A stretch of DNA of 64,000 nt from Acephala macrosclerotiorum (GCA_014904845.1 MU119447.1:22681-86680), one strand, 5' to 3'. Positions 13,257 through 24,793 are shown, counted from the stretch's first letter. The notes: generated by a model not told the origin, from the letters alone. Translations and numbers: made by a program.

Positions 13257-13618
13257 AGATTATTAAGACTACACGCGTCCCAGCGCAAGAATTACTTGGA
13301 ACGACGCCTTTGCGATCGTTTATATGCAAATGAGTGTCTGGGCCGTTGCCAGTGTTTATAAAACCCGCGATTGCTTTTCATGTTGGCGAGCCACCAATTT
13401 CAAGGCACGGGATCGATATCCTCAGGCTTTCCTGGCAAGACCCCGGTCGCAACCACCATGACCCTCATGACCTTACATCCGACAAGACCGCTTTGGGCCG
13501 GCTTGAAGCACAAAAGTCTCTTCTCTATCGCAGGTTCGAGATACGCTATCAAATCCTCTACAAAGGCGCGTTGATGCATTTCTGCAGTGGGGTCTACATT
13601 CAGCTGACCTGTGGCTAG
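13257..13618. other. Probable upstream exon(s) or promoter of the amidase gene
   Basis: GC-balanced and open in more than one frame, for example frame 13334-13618 with FHVGEPPI. It probably encodes the amidase N-terminus, but I could not settle the splice pattern. Confidence 0.35.
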
Positions 13619-15871
13619 GACGTGAGGATTGGCACGCTCTCATCTTCCAGCCTGACAACACTCTTTGTTGTGCCAGCAGAGAGTCCAGCCAGCATTTCAG
13701 ATGTTTGGCTCCAATCTCGGATTGCCAATTACAGAGAGAATGACGACGTGTTTCAGCTTGAATTTCTAGAAGGTGTAATCTTTATGAGCAAAGGTAACCA
13801 TGAACTCGAAATCAGCCCGGCTGCCAAAGGTTATCTTGAGACCTTGGGCACAAAATGGATCCATTTCCTCTCCATGGGATCATATCCTGATTTAAATCTG
13901 AAGCCGGGCCCCTATGCTGTTGTTGATGACCACCTACGAGAAGTCTGGAGGCTCTACAGCGATACAAATGGCACTCTCTTGACCGCTCTGAAGCCGGACA
14001 CGGAAAGGTAGGACTCTCAAGTCACTGCGCCGTTTTTTTCTCCCGATTGACAACTCAAAGCCCACTTCAACATTTGGAGATTCCAGCAGACCAAGATGGT
14101 TTTCTTCAGGTTGCAGTTGCGTCACGATTGCGAACCGAAACAAGTGCTGACCTTCCGCTGGCTGGCATTCGAATCGTCGTCAAAGACAACTTTCATCTGA
14201 AAGGGTTGAAAATCTCCTTATGCAACCGAGCTTACTACAACACATATCCGCCATCCCAGCAGACAGCAGTATGTCTTCAAAAACTCGTTGATCTAGGCGC
14301 AACGATCCTTGGCCAAGCAAAGTTAAATTCTTTTGGCGTTTGGGAAGAGCCTACCGAGTACATTGATTATCAGGCGCCTTGGAACCCACGTGGGGATGGT
14401 TACCAATCGCCTGGTGGTAGCAGTACCGGGAGTGGAGCCGCTGTTGCAGCTTATGATTGGCTTGATATTGGCATTGGTTCAGACAGTAAGACTCTCTCGT
14501 TCCCATCAAAATTGCTGCAGTACGGGACTATTTCACTAAATCTGCTGTCCCTAGCTGGTGGCAGTATCTTTCGGCCTGGTCTGTGGAATGGTTGTTTTGC
14601 TGTACGCCCGACTTTCGACGCTGTGTCCGTGGATGGATTCGTGACTTGTATTAGGTAGACTTCCCCTTCTTATAACTGTAAAAGCTATCTAAATATTTGA
14701 TGCAGGGCGATAGATATGCCGGGATTCCTTGGTAGAGATCTTTTGAAATGTCGGGACTTCGCAGCGAAATGGTACGGTGATAACTTGCCGAAGCAGATTG
14801 CCAAGGTCATGCCTAAACTATCCTCGTATTTCTTCAGTTTACTGAGTCTTTCCTAGGCAGTCTCAAAGATCATCTGGGCAACAGAATTCTGGGACATCAT
14901 GGATGGTAATCAACGAGAGCTTGCAGAAGATTTCGTTCGTGATATGGAAGACTTCCTTCACGTAAAACAAGACAAGCTTTCGTTCAGGGAAGAATGGGCT
15001 AAATCCCCCCCGAAGGATGCGAAAGGTCAAACAAGAGACGAATATATGAAAATGGTTTGACGTTCTTCTGCCGGGGAAGAAGACTCGGCTGATGCTGAAC
15101 AGGTCCCGAACGATTTATGGTATGATGGGTATCATGCACTAGATGACTTTCGAGAACGGTACGAGCGAAAGTATCATAAGAAGCCTTACGTAAGCCCAGT
15201 GGCGAGGGCGGATTGGTAAGGGATTCTAGCTCATTCGTGACGACGCTTAATGCTCGAAACAGGGAGGAAGAAGAACACATCACCAAGTCAGCGAGAGATG
15301 AAGCAGTGCGCCGACTTGGAATCCATCGAGAATGGTTCTATGCCCAGGTGATGGCTAGCGGAAGTCACAGTTCCGTTGTCATTGTTCCAGTTGAGAACAT
15401 ATCACCACGATACCGTGATGAACCTCCGACGTAGGTTTCCACATCAATATTATCTGGCTTAGTCTGACATGGGTTCCTGAAGATTTTCCCGGGACGGGCA
15501 TGGAACCATGTGTTCATACCTTTCGCCATCCATCGGAGCGCCTGAACTTGTCGTTCCTGGTAAGAGTCCCAAATCTTCGCCGTAGGATCAACAGAATCTG
15601 ACCACTGAAGCTGGACAAATACCCTATCACTCGAAGGTGACAGGTAGGACAGAGTTTCTTCCCTTCGCAGTCGGCGTAGTTGGGTTCCCAGGTATGTATG
15701 CACTAGTACCCGAACATGACAAGGCTGACATCCCTGGTTGGAGGGACTGATTTGAGCCTCATGGACATGGTTTACGGGTGTCTGAGACACTGTGGAAGAC
15801 CAACATCTGTGAAGACCGGGATCCTGGTGTTTTCTTCTTCAGCGACGCAGGGCGTAGACCGCGATGACTAG
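13619..15871 (+). CDS. Amidase (amidase-signature family), 5' end unresolved
   Basis: Ten exons keep one frame: 13619-14007, 14061-14485, 14555-14654, 14706-14805, 14857-15054, 15103-15215, 15263-15430, 15483-15559, 15611-15691, 15744-15871 (592 codons plus stop). All introns are 47-69 nt. Catalytic elements of the Ser-cisSer-Lys family are present: Lys in GIRIVVKDNF, the cis-Ser loop GGSSTGSGAAVA, and GIGSD joined across an intron to TGGSIFRP, which supplies the nucleophile Ser. The C-terminal motifs WYDGYHALDDFRERY, YRDEPPT, GAPELVVP, TEFLPFAVGVVGFPG and GRPTSVKTG are those of fungal amidases. The region before the AS domain (DDVFQLEFLEGVIF) matches the N-terminal extension of Arp1-type fungal amidases. 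It hydrolyses C-N amide bonds; substrate unknown. The donor at 14806 (GTCATG) is unusual. The gene sits 0.35 kb before an AsaB-like gene on the same strand. Confidence 0.78.
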
Positions 15872-16222
15872 GTGCACCTACTTTTGATTAGATGCAGAGA
15901 AACATACCCCAACAGTCAAAGCAATTAGTCTTAGCTCTAAATGGCTGGTCACTCTACCACACCGCTCTCTCTAGCTACTTGCATGTATACGTCTACATAC
16001 TTTAGCCAGCTTTGATAGATGCCCTGTCGGCTGCAAAGCGCTTGATTTGGATCAGAGCCTCTTCGAGCCCAGTGTTCCACCACCTCAGCTTCCCCATGCA
16101 CAACCCCACTCTTGTGTCCCACCCTACGCCTGATCTTAGTCCAGGCTTTGACCAGACTGCCAGAGCCAGAAACATTGAATGCTGAAGAGGGGTGAACTTC
16201 CTTTTCGTTCAATGAACATTGA

Positions 16223-17310
16223 CCAAATCGTCAATTTCGCCGTATCCACAATGTCGTATCAACCTCCATATTCTTCTTTGCACAAGCTCCACTGTATGAC
16301 GAAGTGAAGACTTATCGCTTGAAGTATCTTCCACCGAGTGGACTGCAGGAGTCGAACATCCAGGTAGAACAATGCGAGATCTCGATAAATGATGTCCGCA
16401 CATTGGAGCACGGACTTGATCTGCAGAAGGATGGTTTTGCATTCATTCCATTCAAAGTGCCATGCGCTACGAGGACTTCGATGACGACGCAAAGATCAAG
16501 CAAGTCTTTTTGAAGGAACTTGCAGAGAGTTTGAAAGCCTCGCTCAACGCATCGCGTGTCCAGATATTTGAGCACCTGGTAAAATATCGGTTCACCTCAA
16601 AATGTCCTGGAATTGACTTACGAAGATCCGGAAAGCAAATCCCAACTTCCCTCTACGATCTCCAGAAGAATGGAAATACATACAGCCCACGACTGTGTAC
16701 CATGTTGGTGAACATCTCCAACACCCCAATGATGCTGTGATCCGAGGCTGACTGTTCTATCTAGGTATGACGAGAGCGTTAGGGGCAACAATGGCACGTA
16801 GGCTGAACCATAAGATTTGGCTGCCAGATGTCCCCTTCCACAACTATCAGTACATCAAGTACTTTACAACTTTTACATCTTCTGTTTTACAACTAATTCT
16901 TGCAGTATCTGGAAGCCACTGCGTGGGCCTGTTCGAGACTGGCCGCTTGCTCTTTGCGATCCGAAATCAGTGAGCCCCGCGTCCTTACAAGACGGCGATG
17001 TCGTATTTGAAGATTTTGTTATCGAGAACAAGTTGCTTCACCACGAGTCCACACAGAAGTGGTATTACGCCAGCAACCAGGACACCGATGAGGTATGGCT
17101 TTTTTTGCAGGCTGATTCAAGTGCCAATGTTCTAGGTGGTAAATAAGAACACCGAAGAGTAGAGGAAACTACTAATATTGTTAATGAAGGAGGCCTCATA
17201 CTTCATTTCGGAATCCTGAAAGTTCAGAGAGCATATTCTCACGAGAAAGTATCGAAGTTCGAGCGATCGTGTATTATCAAGACTCTGAAGGCAGCGCTGT
17301 GGATCAGTGA
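16223..17310 (+). pseudogene. AsaB/CmcJ-NvfI family oxidoreductase, frame-broken
   Basis: The family is recognisable: N-terminal FFFAQAPLYDEVKTYRLKYL, SNIQVEQCEISINDVR, DGFAFIPFK; then MRYEDFDDD, SRVQIFEHL, the core INIWKPLRGPVRDWPLALCD, QKWYYASNQDTDE and the C-terminal PHTSFRNPES and SIEVRAIVYYQD ending at 17308-17310. Introns at about 16579-16625, after YHV near 16703, and after YIK near 16858 restore these motifs. Breaks: a one-base deletion at about 16451-16458 (FIPFK to MRYEDF), an unresolved frame change between about 17094 and 17193, and no ATG in frame at the 5' end. Relatives act as hydroxylases/desaturases in fungal secondary metabolism. It follows the amidase on the same strand, so the two may be remnants of a small metabolic cluster. 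Sequencing error instead of decay is possible. Confidence 0.7.
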
Positions 17311-17780
17311 TGGGCGATTGAACCAGTTGGCAGTGGTCTAGCACAAGCTTACGTGGCAAAGAAGATTTCCAGTATCAATGAACACTAAGGTTACTTGCTC
17401 TATGTTCTATACGATATGCAGTGAAATATCAATCACCAAAGTGTAATAGTCTCCTCCAAATAACCCTGCCCACAGCACCCAACGTGTATCCATATCCCCC
17501 AAGTGACAAAGATGATCATGTTCCAATCGTCAATCCGTTACAGTCTCCCCAAAACAGTTGTAAGCAAAGCACCATGTGCGAATTCTCCAATCGTACCCCT
17601 CCAATCTGTGCCGACTTCGTATGTATTTGGTGGCTAATAAATCTAGCATTAACAAGTGAAGGCTGTCAAGGGCAGACTATGGTTCTCTACCTTGATATCA
17701 AACTATACTCAGTCTCCTCAGTTGGCCTCTTTGGCACTCCCTGTGTCATACTCAATGTCTCGATTGACCTCTCCGGCACT
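17311..17780. other. Intergenic, no gene seen
   Basis: Open frames here have no protein-like features. Confidence 0.4.
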
Positions 17781-17955
17781 TAATGAATCGAAACAACATT
17801 TTCACATTGCAACATGCTGCTAAGGATGCTTTTAGATCTTAACCCCGCTCAGCCCCCCTGAAGAATCGCTTAATTTGACCTTTAGGCTAGTTTAACCACT
17901 GAAGCTCCGCTCCTGGGTCCTCCCTCGATTTTTAGAAACAACCCGCAACTTCGGT
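17781..17955. repeat. Less-mutated copy of the 12838 repeat
   Basis: Direct-orientation partner of 12838-12980. It keeps GC-rich stretches (CCCCGCTCAGCCCCCCTGAAG) that are lost or converted in the other copy. The pair flanks a 4.8-kb block carrying the amidase and AsaB-like genes. Confidence 0.7.
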
Positions 17956-18262
17956 CGCACGATCTTGATTCGAGGATGCATACAATGATTAATTCATGAA
18001 CCTCAGTCTCGCACAAGGAAAGTTCAAGGAAAATGACACCTTCAACGAGAACGCGCGGCAAAAGACAAGAGGTACTTACTGTAGCAACTGGCTCGGGAAC
18101 AGACATTATTCGTATCACCAAAAATGCATCCATTTAGAGCAGGATATATTCAAGCCAATTGAGCAGCGTGTGTCAGCCCACAAATGGCCCTAGTCGCACA
18201 GTTTCGCCGTCGCAGATTGGACTATTTGAACCACAACTCTTATTTTGAACGAGAATCGTAGG
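17956..18262. other. Intergenic, no gene seen
   Basis: 3' flank of the convergent DUF5695-type gene. Confidence 0.4.
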
Positions 18263-20983
18263 TCACTGGAACCTAATCTCAACGCTTGCTGTACCGCTCC
18301 CCAGATTGACGATCCATCCCCCTCTCTCCATAGTGATATCGGCAGTCACGATCTTTGGGCTTCCAAGTGACCCCACCTGAGCCATCTTCTCCACTCTCAA
18401 GATCGTACTCTCTGCTATAGCCATACTAGGTACGCTCGATATGCTCGGTACTACTCGCACCAAAATAGAGCATGTCTTCTCGGAATAGTGTACCATCTCA
18501 ATATTACCAGCATCAACGCTAATCTGCACCCCAAACATCGCAAGGTAGACTTTCCTCCTAACCGCATCCGTGGGCGTCACCGTAACAGTATGATTCTCAT
18601 ACTTCTCAACCTCGCCACCGAAAGCAATCAAGCCCAACTGAGGATCGTTGACTACATAGGTCCCAGCACCAAGAACATGACCCAGAAAATTTGGTCCATA
18701 ATCCCCACTATAAGCATCCCAAGCCAAAGTATCCGGCCAAGAATGGAAAGCCGCAGCAGCAAACCCCTCTTCGTCAATGTTGGACATCGGACCGGAGTTC
18801 CCACCATATCCCACTCGAAGTGCATAGATATCAGAGGGATCTTGTTGAAAGTGCTGCAGCAAAGGCAAAGAGTTCAGTCCAGAGCCGTAATGGTGGATCT
18901 GCCTCTCAATCCGTTGAAGCTTTCCTCCATACAGGAAGTCCCAGTACCGACGCGCATTTCCATTCCACCCCCAGTGACTTACTGTAGGCATGTAACCGAG
19001 GATACTGTTGATTGTTTTGCTCGCCGCGGATGTGAACCCGAAGTAGTTCGTCCAGTAGTAGACGCCTTCTTGGCCCGTTGAGTCCCATGCCATTTCGCTT
19101 CCATAAGGCACCTTTTGGATCGCCCACGCTTCAGCTCTCTGCTTCATCCTCGCTTCCAAGATATTTGCCTGAGTGGTGAAGTTCTCATTCTGCAGATCGG
19201 AGAGAAGATGGCCCCATACCGTCTCACCCATTAGACCAAGCTCACTGTAGTCCGCGTTTGGGTTTCCCTCTGTGTCGTTGCTCATTGCAAACATGACGGT
19301 GTTGTATGATTGCGAAAGATACCAATCCCAGCTCGCCTGTTTGACGATATCAGGATAGAACCTCGCAACTCGATAGAGTGCCCAGTACGCAGCGCTGACG
19401 TGGACGTAGTCATATGCTCGATTAGTGGCGTAAGCATCAACAACATCCCAACTTTCCCAGCTTGACCAATCAATATCAGGATTGTAGTCGTAATTCGTCA
19501 CATTTGGTTGATAGAAGAACACGCTTTTCCTGACAGCAGAAGAGCTCGGTGGTTGCAGGGTACCAAGAACAGTTTGGTGGATGAAATTTTCGAGTTCGGA
19601 AACTTCGTCTGCGTTGGGTTGTGCAGCTTGTTTCATAGCTGCTGCTAGCCACGATCCTGCTCCTCCTTCATCGCTCAGACCGGCGATCCAAACTCGTGGA
19701 TCCTGGAGTACGTAGTCGTTGACTGAGCGATCGTAGCTGATGATAGAAGGAGCTCGGTGGAAGGGGTCTGAGGTATTTGTATAATATTGAGAAGTGAAAA
19801 GGAAGTTTCCGAGATCTGAGAGTTGTTGCGGTCCGGATTTGGCGATGAAGTAGGAGACGGATTGTTTGGCTCCATCGGAGTACTCGATATCTACTCTTAC
19901 TCTTCCCCATGCTGATAAGGAGGGTGTGAGTTTGTAGCCGGAGCTGATGGGACTGAAACTGAAGGCATCGGCAGGAAATGATGAGATTGAAGAGATGGAA
20001 GAATTGTAGAACAAGTGTAGTTGCGCCGTCGAGTCCGAATGTACGATGTAGCCTGGAACACCAATAGCCAGTGGAGTGTTTGTCCTCTCGACAATGTCTT
20101 CAATACTTCTGATATCCGGCGAGAGCGAAAATCGTAGCCCATAAGTTATGGATTCCCCAGCTGCGAGTATCCTCGCAGTAGGCGGATTCCAAGGCCGGGT
20201 AGCATTCCATTCGCGCTCAGCATACCCCAACGTATGAACTTCCCAGGAATAAAACCCCTCAAATGTCTGACTTTGGTATCCCAATACCGTACTCGTGTTC
20301 TCAGGAAGAAATCTCCATCCTTCAAATGTAGTGTTTCCCAGCGGGGTCACGACCAACGAAGCTCCTGCTCCTGATAATGGCGTCACTCGAAGGTATCCCC
20401 CATCAAGACCGATGTTTGGATCGGTGAGGGAACATTTTGCTTGGGTGTCTTCTGCTGACCTAGTCGTGAAGATGCTGTTGAATTCAATGGGGAACCCGAA
20501 CCCACCGATCTCGAGGGACGAACTGTGGGTGTTCTGAGCTGTAAAAGAGAGCGTTACATCTCTGCCATCTACACCCCATTCTCGAGTGATGCTGAGGGGC
20601 GAGCCTTCCGCTAACGTGGGCGACAGGCTCGAACTCGCTATAGAGCCTTTGCTGGGACTCAGAGGTAAGACTGGCGAGCGTGCAGTTGCTGAACTGAGGT
20701 CCACCCACTCTTGATCCCCGACTGTTCTGTATCGTACAGCAATGTCACCCAGGTGGTAGTTTCCATTTGCCGCCCGCTGTGAGAGGAGGTCAAAGGGAGA
20801 AAAGTCAAAAGGTGAATTGGACTTTGTTGATATCGATGCCAATATTTGAGAAGCGCTCACGAGCTTGACATTGAAGTCGCTCGTGCTGAAGGATATGTGC
20901 CCGCTTGATAACCCCAGGTCGTCTTGAGCTACGATTCTGCGTGCAAATATGCAAAACAGACTTATAAGATTGACCATAAACAT
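18263..20983 (-). CDS. Secreted DUF5695-type protein, glycosidase-like
   Basis: A single exon of 906 aa from the ATG at 20983; the frame stays open a little upstream but without ATG. The start MFMVNLISLFCIFARRIVA is a signal peptide or signal anchor. The sequence is rich in Trp, Tyr and N-glycosylation sites, with an N-terminal beta-rich half (GHISFSTSDFNVKLVSASQ, SITREWGVDGRDVTLSF) and a C-terminal helical half (DYVHVSAAYWALYRVARFYPD, YYWTNYFGFTSAASKTINSI, YALRVGYGGNSGPMSNIDEEG), the plan of an alpha/alpha-barrel carbohydrate-active enzyme. I recognise it as the DUF5695 type; activity is not assigned here. It probably acts outside the cell on plant or microbial polysaccharide (inference). 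Shadow frames on both strands are ignored. Confidence 0.7.
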   Translation of the reverse strand: MFMVNLISLFCIFARRIVAQDDLGLSSGHISFSTSDFNVKLVSASQILASISTKSNSPFDFSPFDLLSQRAANGNYHLGDIAVRYRTVGDQEWVDLSSATARSPVLPLSPSKGSIASSSLSPTLAEGSPLSITREWGVDGRDVTLSFTAQNTHSSSLEIGGFGFPIEFNSIFTTRSAEDTQAKCSLTDPNIGLDGGYLRVTPLSGAGASLVVTPLGNTTFEGWRFLPENTSTVLGYQSQTFEGFYSWEVHTLGYAEREWNATRPWNPPTARILAAGESITYGLRFSLSPDIRSIEDIVERTNTPLAIGVPGYIVHSDSTAQLHLFYNSSISSISSFPADAFSFSPISSGYKLTPSLSAWGRVRVDIEYSDGAKQSVSYFIAKSGPQQLSDLGNFLFTSQYYTNTSDPFHRAPSIISYDRSVNDYVLQDPRVWIAGLSDEGGAGSWLAAAMKQAAQPNADEVSELENFIHQTVLGTLQPPSSSAVRKSVFFYQPNVTNYDYNPDIDWSSWESWDVVDAYATNRAYDYVHVSAAYWALYRVARFYPDIVKQASWDWYLSQSYNTVMFAMSNDTEGNPNADYSELGLMGETVWGHLLSDLQNENFTTQANILEARMKQRAEAWAIQKVPYGSEMAWDSTGQEGVYYWTNYFGFTSAASKTINSILGYMPTVSHWGWNGNARRYWDFLYGGKLQRIERQIHHYGSGLNSLPLLQHFQQDPSDIYALRVGYGGNSGPMSNIDEEGFAAAAFHSWPDTLAWDAYSGDYGPNFLGHVLGAGTYVVNDPQLGLIAFGGEVEKYENHTVTVTPTDAVRRKVYLAMFGVQISVDAGNIEMVHYSEKTCSILVRVVPSISSVPSMAIAESTILRVEKMAQVGSLGSPKIVTADITMERGGWIVNLGSGTASVEIRFQ

Positions 20984-21778
20984 CGCGATGTGATAGATGA
21001 AGTTTGCATGGGTTTTAAAGAGAGTACAGGCAGAATCCACCTCATCAGCAGAACTTCAACTTTAAAGCCTTATGTTCTTACAACAATTCGCGCCAGCCCT
21101 TGCAGCACTAAATCGCAAAAGATCTTTGCCCATGATATGCAGAAACGCAGCATTGAGTACGAGAAACTTCTCCGAAGATCTACAAATACGGCGGCACGTT
21201 ACATTAGATGTCGAGCGCCGGCAGTTGGTGACATCAAATATGGGGTGCGGACAAGGCACTAAGCGAAATAGTCAGGGGGAGCAAAACAAGCGATTGGAGC
21301 GCGTATACCTCTTAAATAAGGTTTGCCGATTGAGAAAGCAAGATGCATCGAAAAGGAAGCTTGTAAGAGTGTTTGCACTTGTCACTGCGTAAAATTTTGA
21401 TTTGGCGCTCTAAGTGTGTTTCGTTCTATCTTTCTCCGGTGGGGCGGGGTAAAGAGCGCGGGGTAGATTTGGAGATCTGCTGGCGATCATCGTTACTCTG
21501 GTGTTCGACTTACAAGCTGCAAGACAAGCCAGTAGAGGCAATAAGACAAGAAAAGGAGACGTGCAATAATTGTGTCTTTAATGTAAAATTGAAACTATAT
21601 TCGAAAATTGGCTGAGAGATAAACATTTTCTTACTTTAACGCGGGGAATGTTCGAATCCTTGTTCTGTAAAGACTGTTATCACTCGACAACAGACATTGC
21701 TCGCACATCTGGTCCGAATGAGTTCCAATTATCTCTACGTCCCCGTCATTCTCTCTTCCGCCACAGGCCGCTCTCCCC
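20984..21778. other. Intergenic, no gene seen
   Basis: Promoter side of the DUF5695-type gene and 3' side of the GH43 pseudogene. Confidence 0.4.
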
Positions 21779-23350
21779 TCAATCAGAAGTCGTCAACCCA
21801 GGAAAATCTATATCAAAAGAACTTAGTTCCACAGAACCACCCAACCCAACCGTCGCAAAGCTGAAAATCGCATAGCGATACCCCATAAAGAACTCCCAAT
21901 CAGTATTTAACTCAAAGCTTCCCAACCCCTCAAACACCACCCCATCCAAACTATAATAAAAACTCCCTTGATCTACCGTTCCAGGGTGAATATCAACAAA
22001 AGCCCTCAATCAAATTTTCCCATCCCCTCCAACGATGAGAACAAATGCAATTTCAGAGCCAGTGCTGGACATTGTCCATGCAGATGGGTTGAGCGCCATG
22101 TCTAACCAGAACGAGATGCTGGAATTGCTGTTGGAGTTAATGATTCCAATCTAAGCACTCACATCTCTAAGAAGCGCCAGACCAGAACGATCGCCATCCA
22201 CCATATCCCCACAATCCAACAAAATAGTGCCAGAAGAACTAGGACCCAGGATGCAGTGTGTCAATGTATTCCTCGCCTCATAAATATCATCCGTTACCAT
22301 CGCCGTCTCAAGCATTAGCCCGTTATCAACTGCAAATTTCGTAGTGTCAGGATTATGGCTCCATTCCTACTGCAGTCTCAACTCATTTCCCTCGAAGAAA
22401 TCCGTCCCATTGAGCTCCAGGACCGGAGACGGACTCAGAGGATACTCATAACTAGTACCCCAAGAATCATCCATAGTAGTAAAACAGGAAACCCATCACT
22501 TCCCCAAGTAATCGGCGCCAAGACAGGCATTCTCCCACCAGGATAAGCGTCTTGAAACGCCATATAACACCACTCCCATCCAACGTCTCTACTAAAGACC
22601 CCTGATACGGGACACCACCGCCCTGAATTGGACCCTCGATATCAGATAGTAGTTCTTCGATAGTGTGAGGTCCGAATAGACTAGTCGTCGATTGAAGAAC
22701 GAATTGCGCGTTTGCGGGACGGGTGTTGAAGATATAATAGCTGTTGTTGCGTTTATAAATTCGTGAGCCTTCGATGTACCCAATTTCCGAAGGACTAGTG
22801 AAAACCGCCTGTGTCGATACCTCAGAGTCCGTCTGCTGAAAGCTGAGATACAGAAATCGTACTACCGCTATGAGCGACGTACATCGTATCGTCGTCATCG
22901 ATGAGGAGACCAGCATCGTAATAACAATTTTTAATCTTGGAGACTTTTGTCCATGGTCTAGTTATAGAAGGTGAGGTAAAAAAACATAAGTGATTTCAAA
23001 TTCCACACAACCAATCCAATAAAATAGTCCATTACTCTCCCTATATCGCAAAGTTGAAGCCCAGATACCTTTCATATAAGCATTCGTTCCATTCACAAGA
23101 TCATATTTGGGACCGAAGGAGAGAAGGGGAACAGAGTGGCTGATGTATTCCCAGTTGATGAGGTCGTGGGATTGGAGGATGGGGGCGCCGTGGGAGCAGT
23201 GCATTGTTGAGGCGGAGTAGTAGAATGTGGTGTTGAGGCGGAAGACGTCGTTGTCTGCCAGGTCGTTCCAGACTGGATTGGTGAATTGCTGCCCCAAGGT
23301 GGAACAGCGACCAAAGGCCAAGAGAGGACTGAGAAAGGGAACTTCATATT
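21779..23350 (-). pseudogene. GH43 family glycoside hydrolase, heavily broken
   Basis: Fragments in changing frames read as a fungal GH43 beta-xylosidase/arabinosidase-like enzyme. They include NPVWNDLADNDVFRLNTTFYYS (catalytic Asp region), ASTMHCSHGAPILQSHDLINW, YDAGLLIDDDDTMYVAH, YIEGSRIYKRNNSYYIF, YMAFQDAYPGGRMPVLAPITW and the C-terminal beta-sandwich (RNTLTHCILGPSSSGTI, SFYYSLDGVVFEGLGSFEL). Lesions: the ATG at the presumed signal peptide (23345-23347) is out of frame; a shift in a seven-base A/T run at 22978-22984; shifts before STQAVFTS and before WCYMAF and after DGFPVL; and stops at 22367-22369 (TAG), 22151-22153 (TAG) and 22010-22012 (TGA) where the family has Trp. The three stops are single G-to-A changes of TGG. 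It cannot make a full enzyme as written. Confidence 0.75.
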
Positions 23351-24355
23351 GAAAAATGACCAAGGGAATATGGCGCAGAAGAGGAAATAAAGACTTGAGA
23401 GGTCTTGATACTTCTTTTATATACACTTCAAGAGAACTTGATGCCGTAGGGCTGACAGAGGAGGTGGAAATTATTCTTCTTTTGAGTTTTTAACAGCCTG
23501 AAGAGCCATGTGAACAAGTCTAGCACATTTCCAACTTCAAATCTGATCGAAATTTCTAAAAAAGGCATGGGAAATAAACTTGACAGCCAAAAGAAAGAAG
23601 AGTTCCTCATCTTGTCCACTTGTGCGCATGTACATGTAGCAAGTAAATTGAAGTTTGAGCCGCACTAATCTGACAATCCATGGCATCGCTAAAGCGGGGT
23701 CCCCAAGCCGCCCCCGCAGAACAATTCGAGTGCCGACAGTACCCCTCTGTTCCGCACTCGACTTTGAGTTGCCTTATTCGTACTCATGGTCGACATACTC
23801 CTCAATTTGGAAGAGTCCTGCTTGAGAAATAGCCTGAAGACCATCAGACCAATGACAACGTAGCACTTAAGCATCGACAGGAGTGGGAGCCTTTGCCGAA
23901 TCCATTCTAGCACACAAGGCTAGGACGTTTCAAGAACAGGCAGTAACATCTCAAAACCAAGGTCTTTCTTGCTTTTTCCAAAGAATTATCATGTGACAGA
24001 GTTTTGATCGGGCAGGTGGCGTGTTCGGACCTTCCTCCGTATCTGGTAATGACGCAGATTTCTGCTCCTCGCGCACCTTTATGCAGGGTCCAGCCAGGGT
24101 CAATATCAAATTTGCCCAGATCTATACGCCTTCCCTCGATCTCCATGTTAACGTTCACTCCACGAGGGGCCAATGAAGCCTCTCACTACACGCACCTCGA
24201 AATCAATAGCTTCAACATTTCATCAACCTCGAAAGATCGCCCGCTCACAAAGTTTTTTCGGAAACACATCCGTTATCTCATCTTCAACTCTTCCAAAACA
24301 GCAAAAATCAACAAAGGACAAGGCAACGAGGCGCAGGGGGGAAAAAAAATCGAGA
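23351..24355. other. Intergenic, no gene seen
   Basis: Divergent promoter region between the GH43 pseudogene and the ABM-fold gene. Confidence 0.4.
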
Positions 24356-24793
24356 ATGCATTTGTCGGACGAACCCTTAACGATCCACATAACGTGGGTT
24401 TTTCCTCCCGAGCATATCGCAAAGTTCTTCGAGGCGCTGCATCCGTTGAAGGAGAAGCTTATTCAGGAGGACGAGTGCCTATTCTTCAACGTCTTCGAGA
24501 TTCAGGGACAACCTAGAGTAATTCGAATGGTAGAGATGTGGGATTGCGATATGGATTTCATGGTTGATGTAAGAAAACGTAATCTCGGGACATTGATGAG
24601 TGTCCCAGAGATAGGTACACTGCTAAAGTGGGATTGTTGACTGAAGGTACAATCGAAGAAGGACTATTACAAGGGATTCTTTGCGACTGTAAGTAGGATT
24701 GCGTTGGAGCCACAAAGGGTGGAAGTTATGCAGAGTGTCGAGGGATTTGTATTCGTGAGGCCGTTGACGCCTCAACGAGGGCGCTCTCGTTGA
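24356..24793 (+). CDS. Small ABM-fold (antibiotic biosynthesis monooxygenase-like) protein
   Basis: Two exons, 24356-24568 and 24647-24793 (GTAAGA..AAG intron of 78 nt, phase 0), give 119 aa, the usual size for this fold. The sequence IHITWVFPPEHIAKFFEALHP, ECLFFNVFEIQGQPRVIRMVEMWD, then after the intron VQSKKDYYKGFFATVSRI, follows the dimeric alpha/beta-barrel pattern: strand, helix, FF.VF strand, R.VE.W strand, then (K)DYYK. Such proteins are small monooxygenases or binding proteins; no substrate can be given. The frame is open upstream of the chosen ATG, but the extension is low-complexity. Confidence 0.65.

Noticed and set aside
15365..15790. Minus-strand open frame of 141 codons
   Set aside because: It is the shadow of the spliced amidase C-terminus on the plus strand (YRDEPPT, GAPELVVP, TEFLPFAVGVVGFPG, GRPTSVKTG).
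13619..15871. Amidase as a pseudogene (many short frames)
   Set aside because: All frame changes are explained by nine 47-69 nt introns that keep phase; total coding length is a multiple of three.
15949..16212. Minus-strand open frame of 87 codons between amidase and AsaB-like gene
   Set aside because: No domain recognised and it fills the spacer between two plus-strand genes; not enough to call a gene.
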